Shown piece by piece: positions 56,030 through 64,000 of a stretch of 64,000 nt of DNA. The position numbers were made by a program, and so were the translations under genes. The stretch is taken from positions 434,001 through 498,000 of the forward strand of contig NZ_CP019427.1 of NCBI RefSeq assembly GCF_009834545.1, given 5' to 3'. Source of the stretch: Pseudomonas sp. S04. GTDB lineage: Bacteria; Pseudomonadota; Gammaproteobacteria; Pseudomonadales; Pseudomonadaceae. Numbering within the stretch: position 1 is the stretch's first letter; each line of letters starts with the position of its first letter. The notes below the pieces were generated by a model. It worked only from the letters and a program-made list of their open reading frames with translations. It did not search any database and was not told where the DNA came from.

Positions 56030-58969
56030 ATGAGCCTGCCTTCGCTTGCCCAACTGCCCGCCATTCTCCAGCCGTTTGTCAGCCGTGCCGAGCAATCGTT
56101 GCGCGCGGCCGTGGCCGCCCTCGACGATGATCATGGCCTGTCCACCTGGACGCCCGAACGCTGGGCGCAATGGGCTCGCGTGACGGGCGCCAGCGACTTT
56201 GTCTCTGAACAATGTGTACGTGACCCCTTGATGTTGCTGGCGCTGGTGCAGTCCGGCGAGTTGGACCGCCCTTTCGCTGCGGGCGAGCTATGCGCGCAGA
56301 TCGCAACGGCAGCGCAGGCAGCTACCACCGATGACGAACTGGCCCGGGCACTGCGCCGCCAGCGTAACCGGCACCAGGTGCGCATCATCTGGCGCGACCT
56401 GAACCGTCAGGCCGACTTGATCCAGACCTGCCGCGATCTCTCGGACATGGCCGATGCCAGCATCGACCAGGCCTATCAGTGGTTGTACCTGCGCCACTGC
56501 CAGCAGTTCGGCACGCCCACCGGGCGGCGCAGTGGCGAGCCGCAGCAGATGGTCATCCTCGGCATGGGCAAGCTCGGCGCGGTGGAACTCAACCTGTCCT
56601 CGGACATCGACCTGATCTTCGCCTACCCCGAAGGCGGCGAGACCGTCGGCGTCAAGCGTGCGCTGGATAACCAGGAGTTCTTCATTCGCCTGGGCCAGCG
56701 GCTGATCAAGGCGCTGGACCCGATGACCGTCGACGGTTTTGTATTTCGCGTCGACATGCGCCTGCGTCCGTACGGCTCGTCCGGCGCGCTGGTGCTCAGC
56801 TTCAATGCCCTGGAGCAGTACTATCAGGACCAGGGCCGTGACTGGGAACGCTACGCCATGATCAAGGCGCGGGTGGTGGCCGGCGACCAGGTCGCAGGGG
56901 CGCAATTGCTCGACCTGCTGCGCCCGTTCGTCTATCGGCGCTACCTGGATTTCTCGGCGATCGAAGCGCTGCGCACCATGAAGCAGTTGATCCAGCAGGA
57001 AGTGCGGCGCAAGGGCATGGCCGACAACATCAAGCTGGGCGCCGGTGGCATCCGTGAAGTGGAATTCATCGCCCAGGCCTTCCAGCTGATTCACGGCGGC
57101 CGCGACCTGAGCCTGCAGCAGCGTCCTCTATTAAAGGTGCTCAGCACGCTGGAAGGGCAGGGTTACCTGCCGCCGGCGGTGGTCGGCGAATTGCGCGAGG
57201 GTTATGAGTTTCTGCGTTACACCGAGCACGCGATCCAGGCGATTGCCGATCGGCAGACACAAATGCTCCCCGACAACGAGCAGGATCAGGCGCGCATCGC
57301 CTTTATGCTGGGTTTTGCCGACTGGCCAGCCTTCCATGCGCAGTTGATGTATTGGCGGGGCCGGGTCGACTGGCATTTCCGTCAAGTGATCGCCGATCCC
57401 GACGAAGAGGAGGGTGCGCAAAGCGAAGTGGTGGTCGGTGGTGAATGGTTGCCGCTGTGGGAAGACGCCCAGGACGAAGAAGCCGCGTGCCGTCAGTTGC
57501 AGGAGGGCGGTTTTGCCGATGCGCCGAAAGCCCTGAAGGCCTTGGCCGGCCTGCGAGGCAGTCCGCAGCTGCGGGCAATGCAGCGTCTGGGGCGCGAGCG
57601 TCTGGACGCCTTTATCCCGCGCTTGCTGGCCCAGGCCGTCGAGCACGCCAACCCGGACCTGGTGCTGGAGCGCGTGCTGCCATTGGTCGAGGCCGTGGCG
57701 CGGCGCTCGGCGTACCTGGTATTGCTCACGGAAAACCCGGGTGCCTTGCGCCGCTTGTTGACGCTGTGCGCGGCCAGTCCGTGGATTGCCGAACAGATCA
57801 CCCGCTTCCCGCTGTTGCTCGATGAGCTGCTCAACGAGGGGCGTCTGTTCAAGCCGCCCCTGGCACCGGAGCTGGCGGCGGAGCTGCGCGAGCGCCTGAC
57901 GCGTATTCCCGAGGATGACCTGGAACAGCAGATGGAGGCCCTGCGGCACTTCAAGCTGGCGCACCGCCTGCGGGTCGCCGCCTCGGAAATCGCCGGTAGC
58001 CTGCCCTTGATGAAGGTCAGCGACTACCTGACATGGCTGGCCGAGGCGATCCTCGAGCAGGTCCTGGCCCTGGCCTGGCGCCAGACCGCCGCCAAGTATG
58101 GTTCGCCACAGCGCCCCGACGGCACCTTGTGCGACCCAGGCTTTGTGATTGTTGGCTACGGCAAGGTCGGCGGCCTGGAACTCGGCCATGGTTCGGACCT
58201 GGACCTGGTGTTTATCCACGACGGTGACCCGCAGGCGGAAACCGACGGGCCCAAGCCGATCGATGGCGCGCAATTTTTCACCCGCCTGGGCCAGCGCATC
58301 ATTCATTTGCTGACCACCCAGACCAACTCCGGGCAACTCTACGAAGTCGATATGCGCCTGCGGCCTTCCGGCGCCTCGGGGCTGTTGGTCAGTTCGCTGG
58401 GGGCGTTTGAGCGCTATCAAGAGAATGAAGCGTGGACCTGGGAACATCAGGCGCTGGTGCGCGCCCGTGTGCTGGTGGGCAGCCAGGATGTCGGCCAGGC
58501 GTTCGAGAAAGTCCGCGCCAAGGTGTTGGGGCGAGCCCGCGATTTGCCCAAGCTGCGCCAGGAAGTCAGCGAGATGCGCGCCAAGATGCGCGATAACCTG
58601 GGAACCAGGATTACCGGTGCCGGGACGGCGGCCAATGCCTTCGAAGCCACGGTGCTGTTCGACCTCAAGCAGGACGCCGGTGGTATCGTCGATATTGAAT
58701 TTATGGTGCAATACGCGGCTTTGGCGTGGTCCCAGACGCATCCGCCGTTGCTGCGCTGGACAGACAACATCCGCATTCTGGAAGAGCTGGAGCACGAAGG
58801 CTTGATGCCTGCGGCCGATGCCAGCCTGATGCGTGAGGTCTACAAGGCCTATCGCGCCGCCGCTCACCGCCAGGCGTTGCAGAACGAGGCCGGGGTGGTG
58901 GCAGGCAACCAGTTTGTCGATGAGCGCCAACAGGTGTTGCGAATCTGGCGCGAGTTGGGGCTAAGCTGA
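56030..58969 (+). CDS. glnE: Glutamine synthetase adenylyltransferase/deadenylase
   Basis: This 979-residue bifunctional enzyme adenylylates and deadenylylates glutamine synthetase in response to nitrogen status. It has two nucleotidyltransferase domains, each with a metal-binding G-S-D-x-D-type motif: MGKLGAVELNLSSDIDLIFA in the first half and YGKVGGLELGHGSDLDLVFI in the second. Length is normal (about 946-990). AAGGA precedes the ATG. Confidence 0.96.
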   Translation: MSLPSLAQLPAILQPFVSRAEQSLRAAVAALDDDHGLSTWTPERWAQWARVTGASDFVSEQCVRDPLMLLALVQSGELDRPFAAGELCAQIATAAQAATTDDELARALRRQRNRHQVRIIWRDLNRQADLIQTCRDLSDMADASIDQAYQWLYLRHCQQFGTPTGRRSGEPQQMVILGMGKLGAVELNLSSDIDLIFAYPEGGETVGVKRALDNQEFFIRLGQRLIKALDPMTVDGFVFRVDMRLRPYGSSGALVLSFNALEQYYQDQGRDWERYAMIKARVVAGDQVAGAQLLDLLRPFVYRRYLDFSAIEALRTMKQLIQQEVRRKGMADNIKLGAGGIREVEFIAQAFQLIHGGRDLSLQQRPLLKVLSTLEGQGYLPPAVVGELREGYEFLRYTEHAIQAIADRQTQMLPDNEQDQARIAFMLGFADWPAFHAQLMYWRGRVDWHFRQVIADPDEEEGAQSEVVVGGEWLPLWEDAQDEEAACRQLQEGGFADAPKALKALAGLRGSPQLRAMQRLGRERLDAFIPRLLAQAVEHANPDLVLERVLPLVEAVARRSAYLVLLTENPGALRRLLTLCAASPWIAEQITRFPLLLDELLNEGRLFKPPLAPELAAELRERLTRIPEDDLEQQMEALRHFKLAHRLRVAASEIAGSLPLMKVSDYLTWLAEAILEQVLALAWRQTAAKYGSPQRPDGTLCDPGFVIVGYGKVGGLELGHGSDLDLVFIHDGDPQAETDGPKPIDGAQFFTRLGQRIIHLLTTQTNSGQLYEVDMRLRPSGASGLLVSSLGAFERYQENEAWTWEHQALVRARVLVGSQDVGQAFEKVRAKVLGRARDLPKLRQEVSEMRAKMRDNLGTRITGAGTAANAFEATVLFDLKQDAGGIVDIEFMVQYAALAWSQTHPPLLRWTDNIRILEELEHEGLMPAADASLMREVYKAYRAAAHRQALQNEAGVVAGNQFVDERQQVLRIWRELGLS

Positions 58970-58998
58970 CGCGGGGTAGTTCAAACACCTCATGCCCC

Positions 58999-59091
58999 TT
59001 GTGGGAGCGGGCTTGCCCGCGATGGCGTCGTCAGACATCACCGTTGATGTCGGCTATTACATCGTTATCGCGGGCAAGCCCGCTCCCACAG
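58999..59091. repeat. REP doublet downstream of glnE
   Basis: TTGTGGGAGCGGGCTTGCCC (58999-59018) and the inverted CGCGGGCAAGCCCGCTCCCA are separated by about 50 bases. Confidence 0.9.
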
Positions 59092-59159
59092 TGAAGGTGC
59101 TGTGATTGGTAGATCTGGAGCCACTCAAGCGACACTGCACGGGATGTGCACCAATACCC

Positions 59160-59251
59160 ATGTGGGAGCGAGCCTGCTCGCGATAGCGGAGTGTGAGTCG
59201 ACAGCAGTGTTGAAGGTAATCACCCCATCGCGAGCAAGCCCGCTCCCACAG
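59160..59251. repeat. REP doublet upstream of waaF
   Basis: ATGTGGGAGCGAGCCTGCTC and the inverted CGCGAGCAAGCCCGCTCCCA form a second doublet 70 bases after the first. Together with the first it fills the 334-base glnE-waaF gap. No further gene is seen there. Confidence 0.88.
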
Positions 59252-59303
59252 TGTTTTTCGAAGCAGGGAGGCCAATGCCTCCCCTATTCGTTTGTGGATA
59301 ACT

Positions 59304-60338
59304 ATGAAAATTCTGATCGTTGGGCCCAGTTGGGTCGGTGACATGGTGATGGCGCAGACACTGTTCATGTGTCTGCAGCAGCGTCATCCACAGTGCGAAA
59401 TCGACGTGCTGGCCCCGGAGTGGAGCCGGCCGATCCTTGAGCGCATGCCCCAGGTGCGCCGGGCCTTGAGCTTTCCGCTCGGCCACGGCGCGCTGGAGCT
59501 GGCAACGCGCCGGCGGATCGGCAAGTCCCTGGCCGGCCAGTACGACCAGGCGATCCTGCTGCCCAACTCGTTGAAGTCGGCGCTGGTGCCGTTTTTTGCC
59601 GGCATCGCCAAGCGCACCGGCTGGCGTGGCGAGTTTCGCTACGGTCTGCTCAACGATGTGCGCACGCTGGATAAAGAGCGCTACCCGCTGATGATCGAGC
59701 GTTTCATGGCGCTGGCCTATGAACCGGCAGCCGAACTGCCGACGCCTTATCCACGGCCCAGCCTGCAAATCGATCCTGTGACCCGCGAGGCGGCATTGGC
59801 CAAGTTCGGCCTGACCCTCGATCGCCCGGTGCTGGCGCTGTGTCCGGGGGCCGAGTTCGGCGAGGCCAAGCGCTGGCCTTCCGAGCATTACGCCAAGGTC
59901 GCCGAGGCGAAGATTCGCGAGGGTTGGCAGGTCTGGCTGTTCGGTTCGAAGAACGATCACGCGGTCGGCGAAGAGATCCGTTCCCGGTTGATTCCCGGGC
60001 TGCGGGAAGAGGCGATGAACCTCAGTGGCGACACGTCGCTGGCCGAGGCCATCGACTTGCTGTCCTGCGCCGACTCGGTGGTCTCCAACGACTCCGGGCT
60101 GATGCACGTGGCCGCGGCGCTGAATCGTCCGCTGGTGGCGGTCTACGGTTCGACTTCGCCGGGCTTTACCCCGCCGCTGGCCGAGCACGTCGAAATCGTG
60201 CGCCTGGGCATCGAATGCAGCCCGTGTTTTGACCGCACCTGCCGCTTCGGCCATTACAACTGCCTGCGCCAGCTGATGCCGCAAGCGGTGAACGATGCCT
60301 TGCAGCGGTTGCAGGGCACTGTGGTCGAGGTTCGTTAA
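59304..60338 (+). CDS. waaF: Lipopolysaccharide heptosyltransferase II
   Basis: This 344-residue GT9-family heptosyltransferase has MKILIVGPSWVGDMVMAQTL, then NDSGLMHVAAALNRPLVAVYG and SPCFDRTCRFGHYNC. It adds the second heptose to the LPS inner core. The start ATG at 59304 is chosen over an upstream in-frame ATG. It begins the LPS core gene cluster. Confidence 0.95.
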   Translation: MKILIVGPSWVGDMVMAQTLFMCLQQRHPQCEIDVLAPEWSRPILERMPQVRRALSFPLGHGALELATRRRIGKSLAGQYDQAILLPNSLKSALVPFFAGIAKRTGWRGEFRYGLLNDVRTLDKERYPLMIERFMALAYEPAAELPTPYPRPSLQIDPVTREAALAKFGLTLDRPVLALCPGAEFGEAKRWPSEHYAKVAEAKIREGWQVWLFGSKNDHAVGEEIRSRLIPGLREEAMNLSGDTSLAEAIDLLSCADSVVSNDSGLMHVAAALNRPLVAVYGSTSPGFTPPLAEHVEIVRLGIECSPCFDRTCRFGHYNCLRQLMPQAVNDALQRLQGTVVEVR

Positions 60339-60339
60339 G

Positions 60340-61401
60340 TTGCGGGTACTGTTGATCAAGACCTCTTCGCTGGGCGATGTGATCCATGCGTTGCCCGCGC
60401 TGACCGACGCTGCGCGGGCGATCCCCGGCATCCAGTTCGACTGGGTGGTGGAAGAAGGCTTCGCCGAGATCCCCACCTGGCATCCGGCGGTGGGCAAGGT
60501 GATTCCCGTGGCGATCCGTCGCTGGCGCAAGAATCTCTGGCAGACCATCAAGAGCGGCGAGTTCAAGCGCTTCAAGCAAAACCTGCAGGCGACCAAGTAC
60601 GACTTGGTGATCGATGCCCAGGGCCTGCTCAAAAGTGCCTTGCTGACCCGTTACGTGCGGGCGCCGGTGGCTGGCCTGGACAAACACTCGGCGCGCGAGC
60701 CGCTGGCGGCGCGCTTCTACTCGCGGCGCCTGGCGGTGGCCCGTGGGCAACATGCGGTAGAGCGTTTGCGCCAGTTGTTCGCCGTGGCCCTGGGCTACGA
60801 CTTACCCAAAGGCCTGGGCGACTACGGCCTGAACGTCGAGCGCCTGGTGGAGTTGCCGCGCAAGAATCCGTACGTACTGTTCCTGCACGGCACCACCTGG
60901 GACACCAAGCACTGGCCGCAAGCCTATTGGCGCGAACTGGCCGAGCGCATGGGGCACCTGGGCATGGCGGTGAAGTTGCCGTGGGGTAATCCGGCCGAGA
61001 AGGCGCGCGCCGAGCGAATCGCCCAGGGCCTGCGTAACGCCGAGGTGTTGCCCAAGCTGAACCTGGCGGGCGTCGCCAAGGTGTTGGCCGGCGCGCAAGC
61101 CTGCGTGGCGGTGGATACCGGCCTCGGGCATCTGGCCGCGGCGCTGGACGTGCCGACGGTGTCGCTGTTCGGTCCGACCAACCCGGGCCTGACGGGCGCC
61201 TATGGTCGCAGCCAGGTGCACATGGCGAGTGATTTCCCCTGTGCGCCGTGCATGCAAAAGAAATGTACCTACCAACCGACGGCTGAAGACCAGCGTCGGT
61301 TTGATCTCAAGCGCGAGTGGCCACTGTGCTTCACTCGCCTGAACCCCGAGCGTGTCGCGAGCCGACTGAGCACGTTGTTAATGGCTGAGGAGCTGCGCTG
61401 A
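60340..61401 (+). CDS. waaC: Lipopolysaccharide heptosyltransferase I
   Basis: This 353-residue GT9 enzyme adds the first heptose to Kdo2-lipid A. It has RVLLIKTSSLGDVIHALPAL, then DTGLGHLAAALDVPTVSLFG and FPCAPCMQKKCTYQP. The start is TTG at 60340, one base after the waaF stop, with GAGG nine bases before it; upstream in-frame codons lie inside waaF. The stop overlaps the waaG start (TGATG). Confidence 0.94.
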   Translation: MRVLLIKTSSLGDVIHALPALTDAARAIPGIQFDWVVEEGFAEIPTWHPAVGKVIPVAIRRWRKNLWQTIKSGEFKRFKQNLQATKYDLVIDAQGLLKSALLTRYVRAPVAGLDKHSAREPLAARFYSRRLAVARGQHAVERLRQLFAVALGYDLPKGLGDYGLNVERLVELPRKNPYVLFLHGTTWDTKHWPQAYWRELAERMGHLGMAVKLPWGNPAEKARAERIAQGLRNAEVLPKLNLAGVAKVLAGAQACVAVDTGLGHLAAALDVPTVSLFGPTNPGLTGAYGRSQVHMASDFPCAPCMQKKCTYQPTAEDQRRFDLKREWPLCFTRLNPERVASRLSTLLMAEELR

Positions 61402-62522
61402 TGCAATTGGCTTTTGTACTGTACAAATATTTCCCGTTTGGCGGCTTGCAGCGTGATTTCATGCGCATTGCCCTGGAATGTCAGCAGCGCGGACACCAGA
61501 TCCGCGTTTACACGCTGATTTGGGAAGGCGACGTGCCGCCGGGTTTTGAAGTGCTGGTGGCGCCGGTGAAGGCGTTCTTCAACCATCGGCGCAATGAAAA
61601 ACTCAGCGCCTGGATGGCCGAGGACCTGGCCAGGCGCCCGGTGGACCGCCTGATCGGTTTCAACAAGATGCCTGGCCTGGACGTCTACTACGCCGCCGAC
61701 GGTTGCTTCGAGGACAAGGCGCAGAACCTGCGCAATTCGTTGTACCGCCGCTGGGGTCGCTACCGGCATTTCGCCGAGTATGAGCGCGCGGTGTTCGCCA
61801 AGGACGCGAAAACCGAAGTGCTGATGATCTCCGAAGTCCAGCAGCCGCTGTTCATCAAGCATTACGACACCCCGCTGGAGCGCTTCCACTTGCTGCCGCC
61901 GGGCATTGCCCAGGACCGGCGCGCGCCGCCGAATGCCGGCGAAATTCGCGCGGACTTTCGCCGTGAGTTCTCCCTGGCCGACGACGAGTTGCTGCTGGTG
62001 CAGATTGGCTCCGGGTTTAAGACCAAGGGCGTTGACCGCAGTCTCAAGGCCCTGGCCGCGCTGCCGGCCGAATTGCGTAAACGCACGCGGCTGTTTGTAA
62101 TTGGCCAGGATGACCCCAAAGTATTCCAGTTGCAGAGTGCCGCACTGGGCCTGGGCGATAATGTGCAGTTCCTCAAGGGCCGCAGTGATATCCCGCGGTT
62201 CCTGCTCGGTGCCGACCTGTTGATCCACCCGGCGTACAACGAAAACACCGGGACGGTACTGCTCGAAGCGCTGGTGGCCGGGTTGCCGGTGCTCGTCAGC
62301 GCGGTGTGCGGTTATGCCCATTACATCGCCGAGGCCGACTGCGGCCTGGTGCTGGACGAGCCCTTCGAGCAGGCGCAACTCACGCAGTACCTGACGACCA
62401 TGTTGAGCGATGATGCCGCACGTGCGGCCTGGAGCCGTAATGGCCTGGCCTTCGCTGACACGGCCGACCTTTACAGCATGCCGCAGCACGCGGCGGATGT
62501 GATTCTGGCGGAGCAACACTGA
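61401..62522 (+). CDS. waaG: LPS core glycosyltransferase WaaG
   Basis: This 373-residue GT4-family enzyme adds a hexose to the LPS core heptose. It has FPFGGLQRDFMRIALECQQR, then VQIGSGFKTKGVDRSLKALA, and the E-x7-E type region HPAYNENTGTVLLEALVAGL. It overlaps waaC and waaP by one base each. Confidence 0.94.
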   Translation: MQLAFVLYKYFPFGGLQRDFMRIALECQQRGHQIRVYTLIWEGDVPPGFEVLVAPVKAFFNHRRNEKLSAWMAEDLARRPVDRLIGFNKMPGLDVYYAADGCFEDKAQNLRNSLYRRWGRYRHFAEYERAVFAKDAKTEVLMISEVQQPLFIKHYDTPLERFHLLPPGIAQDRRAPPNAGEIRADFRREFSLADDELLLVQIGSGFKTKGVDRSLKALAALPAELRKRTRLFVIGQDDPKVFQLQSAALGLGDNVQFLKGRSDIPRFLLGADLLIHPAYNENTGTVLLEALVAGLPVLVSAVCGYAHYIAEADCGLVLDEPFEQAQLTQYLTTMLSDDAARAAWSRNGLAFADTADLYSMPQHAADVILAEQH

Positions 62523-63328
62523 TGAAGTTGATTCTGGCCGAACCGTTCAAGAGCCTGTGGGCCGGACGCGATGCGTTCAGCGCCGTCGAAGGCCTGGAGG
62601 GCGAGGTTTACCGTGAACTCGAAGCGCGCCGCACCCTGCGCACCGAAGTCGCTGGCAACGGCTACTTCGTGAAGATTCACCGGGGTATCGGCTGGGGCGA
62701 GATCTTCAAGAACCTGCTCACGGCCAAGCTGCCGGTGCTCGGCGCGGGCCAAGAATGGCGGGCGATCCAGCGCTTGCACGAGGCCAGGGTGCCGACCATG
62801 ACCGCCGTGGCCTATGGCGAAAAAGGCAGCAACCCCGCTGACCAGCATTCATTCATCATCACCGAAGAGCTGGCGCCGACCGTCAGCCTCGAAGACTTCA
62901 GCATCGACTGGGCCCGGCAAGCGCCGGAGCCCCGGCTCAAGCGCGCGCTGATTGCCGAAGTGGCGCGCATGACCGGCATGATGCACCGCGCCGGGGTCAA
63001 TCACCGCGACTGCTATATCTGCCATTTTCTGCTGCACACCGACAAGCCGGTCACGGCTGAGGACTTCAAGCTCTCGATCATCGACCTGCATCGGGCCCAG
63101 ACCCGCCCGGCGATCACCCGGCGCTGGCGCAACAAGGACCTGGCCGCGCTGTACTTCTCGGCACTGGACATCGGCCTGACTCGCCGCGATAAGCTGCGTT
63201 TCCTCAAGGGTTATTTCCTGCTGCCGTTGCGCCAGATCCTGCGTGAAGAAGCCTCGCTGCTGGCCTGGCTCGAGGGCAAGGCGAACAAACTGTACGAGCG
63301 CAAACAGCGCTATGGGGATGCGCTCTGA
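62522..63328 (+). CDS. waaP: LPS core heptose(I) kinase WaaP
   Basis: This 268-residue LPS kinase has a kinase-like core with FVKIHRGIGWGEIFKNLLTA, the catalytic HRDCYICHFLLH (about 161-172) and LSIIDLHRAQTRPAI (metal-binding region). It phosphorylates the inner-core heptose and is essential for viability and outer-membrane integrity in P. aeruginosa. It overlaps waaG and the next kinase gene. Confidence 0.94.
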   Translation: MKLILAEPFKSLWAGRDAFSAVEGLEGEVYRELEARRTLRTEVAGNGYFVKIHRGIGWGEIFKNLLTAKLPVLGAGQEWRAIQRLHEARVPTMTAVAYGEKGSNPADQHSFIITEELAPTVSLEDFSIDWARQAPEPRLKRALIAEVARMTGMMHRAGVNHRDCYICHFLLHTDKPVTAEDFKLSIIDLHRAQTRPAITRRWRNKDLAALYFSALDIGLTRRDKLRFLKGYFLLPLRQILREEASLLAWLEGKANKLYERKQRYGDAL

Positions 63329-64000
63329 TGACTGATTTTCTAGCCGCCGAGGACCGCGAGCGGTTCGAACGCCACGGGCTTGCCACGTTCGATGCGCTGT
63401 GGGCGCGGGAACTGGAAGCGGTGGACGAGCCCAACACCTCGGGTGGGGGCTGGAGCAGCGTGTTCCGCCTGGACCTGGACGGCCAGGGGTATTACCTCAA
63501 GCGCCAGAGCAACTACCTGACCCGGACCCTGCACCGACCCTTCGGCGAACCGAGCTTTGCCCGGGAATTTCGCAACATCAGTCGTTACCGGCAGTTGGGG
63601 GTTCCGGCGCTTGAGGCGGTGTTCTTTGGCGAGCGCAAAGTCGCCGGCGAAGTCCGCGCGATCCTGCTGACGCGGGCGCTGGATGGCTGGAGCGACCTGG
63701 ATGCGCTGCTGCAACAATGGCCGCAGCTCAGCGCCGGGCAACAGGCGGCGATCCTGCGCGCCTGCGGCTTGTTGGCGCGACGGCTGCACGGCGTGCGCCA
63801 GGTGCATGGCTGCTTTTATCCCAAGCACATCTTCTTGCAGGCCGATGGCGAAGGCTACCGGGCGCAACTGATCGACCTGGAGAAAACCCGCCCGCTGCTG
63901 TTTGGCCAGCGCGACCGGGTCAAGGATCTGGAGCCGTTGTTGCGCCGAGCGCCGGTCTGGAGCACCGAGAATGTGCGCAGCTTGCTGGCGGCGTACCTGG
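63328..64000 (+). CDS. InaA/WaaP-like LPS kinase, 5' part (cut by window end)
   Basis: The first 224 residues of a lipopolysaccharide-kinase-family protein are visible: GGGWSSVFRLDLDGQGYYLK (kinase N-lobe), then SFAREFRNISRYRQLGVPAL, HGVRQVHGCFYPKHIFLQ and AQLIDLEKTRPLL. Its start overlaps the waaP stop (TGATG). The loop HGCFYPKH lacks the Asp of WaaP's HRDCYICHF. It matches the kinase that follows waaP in P. aeruginosa (PA5008 position). Confidence 0.85.
   Translation, partial: MTDFLAAEDRERFERHGLATFDALWARELEAVDEPNTSGGGWSSVFRLDLDGQGYYLKRQSNYLTRTLHRPFGEPSFAREFRNISRYRQLGVPALEAVFFGERKVAGEVRAILLTRALDGWSDLDALLQQWPQLSAGQQAAILRACGLLARRLHGVRQVHGCFYPKHIFLQADGEGYRAQLIDLEKTRPLLFGQRDRVKDLEPLLRRAPVWSTENVRSLLAAYL

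Noticed and set aside
57131..58930. 599-codon minus-strand frame
   Set aside because: Antisense shadow of glnE.
58970..59303. Missing ilvE between glnE and waaF
   Set aside because: P. aeruginosa has ilvE there, but other Pseudomonas such as P. putida, as I recall, lack it at this place, so its absence is not informative.

Overview
The window is a 64-kb piece of a Pseudomonas chromosome, most likely from the P. fluorescens group. Protein sequences, high GC and gene order all point this way. The order dipA, msrA, acyl-CoA dehydrogenase, cvrA, mscK and selO, and the order aceF, aceE, glnE, waaF, waaC, waaG, waaP, follow the P. aeruginosa PA5008-PA5034 neighbourhood as I remember it. No tRNA, rRNA or CRISPR array was seen.

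Layout. 1-3500: the 3' part of hemE, a periplasmic OB-fold stress protein, and a divergent MFS transporter/LysR pair. 3501-9374 is an accessory, AT-rich stretch. It holds a two-gene DUF6124 unit, an XRE regulator translationally coupled to a VUT/YhhQ-type queuosine-precursor transporter with an extra N-terminal domain, and a complete 2029-bp IS66-family element at 6446-8474. One end of the element cuts a queC gene and the other cuts a DUF4225 gene. The two flanks share no target duplication, so the locus is a deletion or rearrangement scar in which a 7-deazaguanine (queuosine) gene set was partly lost.

9375-26747 (minus strand) is an aryl polyene biosynthetic cluster of 18 tightly overlapping genes. 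It contains a ketosynthase/chain-length-factor system, ketoreductase, dehydratases, two acyl carrier proteins, an AMP-ligase fused to a dehydratase, a thioesterase, acyl- and glycosyltransferases, a LolA-like carrier and an MMPL exporter. It also carries an aromatic amino acid ammonia-lyase, an FAD enzyme with flavin-halogenase signatures and an antiporter-like membrane protein. A REP doublet is inserted in the signal-peptide region of the LolA-like gene.

27103-49425: a ParA-like ATPase, trxC, a higBA toxin-antitoxin pair with two operator-like palindromes, selO, mscK, cvrA, a TIGR02449/zapA pair, an acyl-CoA dehydrogenase, and putA and putP with five GTTGCA sites between them. rlmJ, msrA and a DipA-like c-di-GMP phosphodiesterase follow. 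49617-64000: a PhoD-like phosphatase, the pyruvate dehydrogenase genes aceEF with a paired palindrome upstream, glnE, and the LPS inner-core genes waaF, waaC, waaG and waaP plus a partial InaA-type kinase cut by the window end.

REP/REPIN palindromes of the Pseudomonas type occur in at least eight places, including a perfect 39-bp inverted repeat between rlmJ and msrA. The core regions are ordinary housekeeping. The most interesting parts are the deazaguanine/IS66 scar and the halogenase- and lyase-containing aryl polyene cluster.
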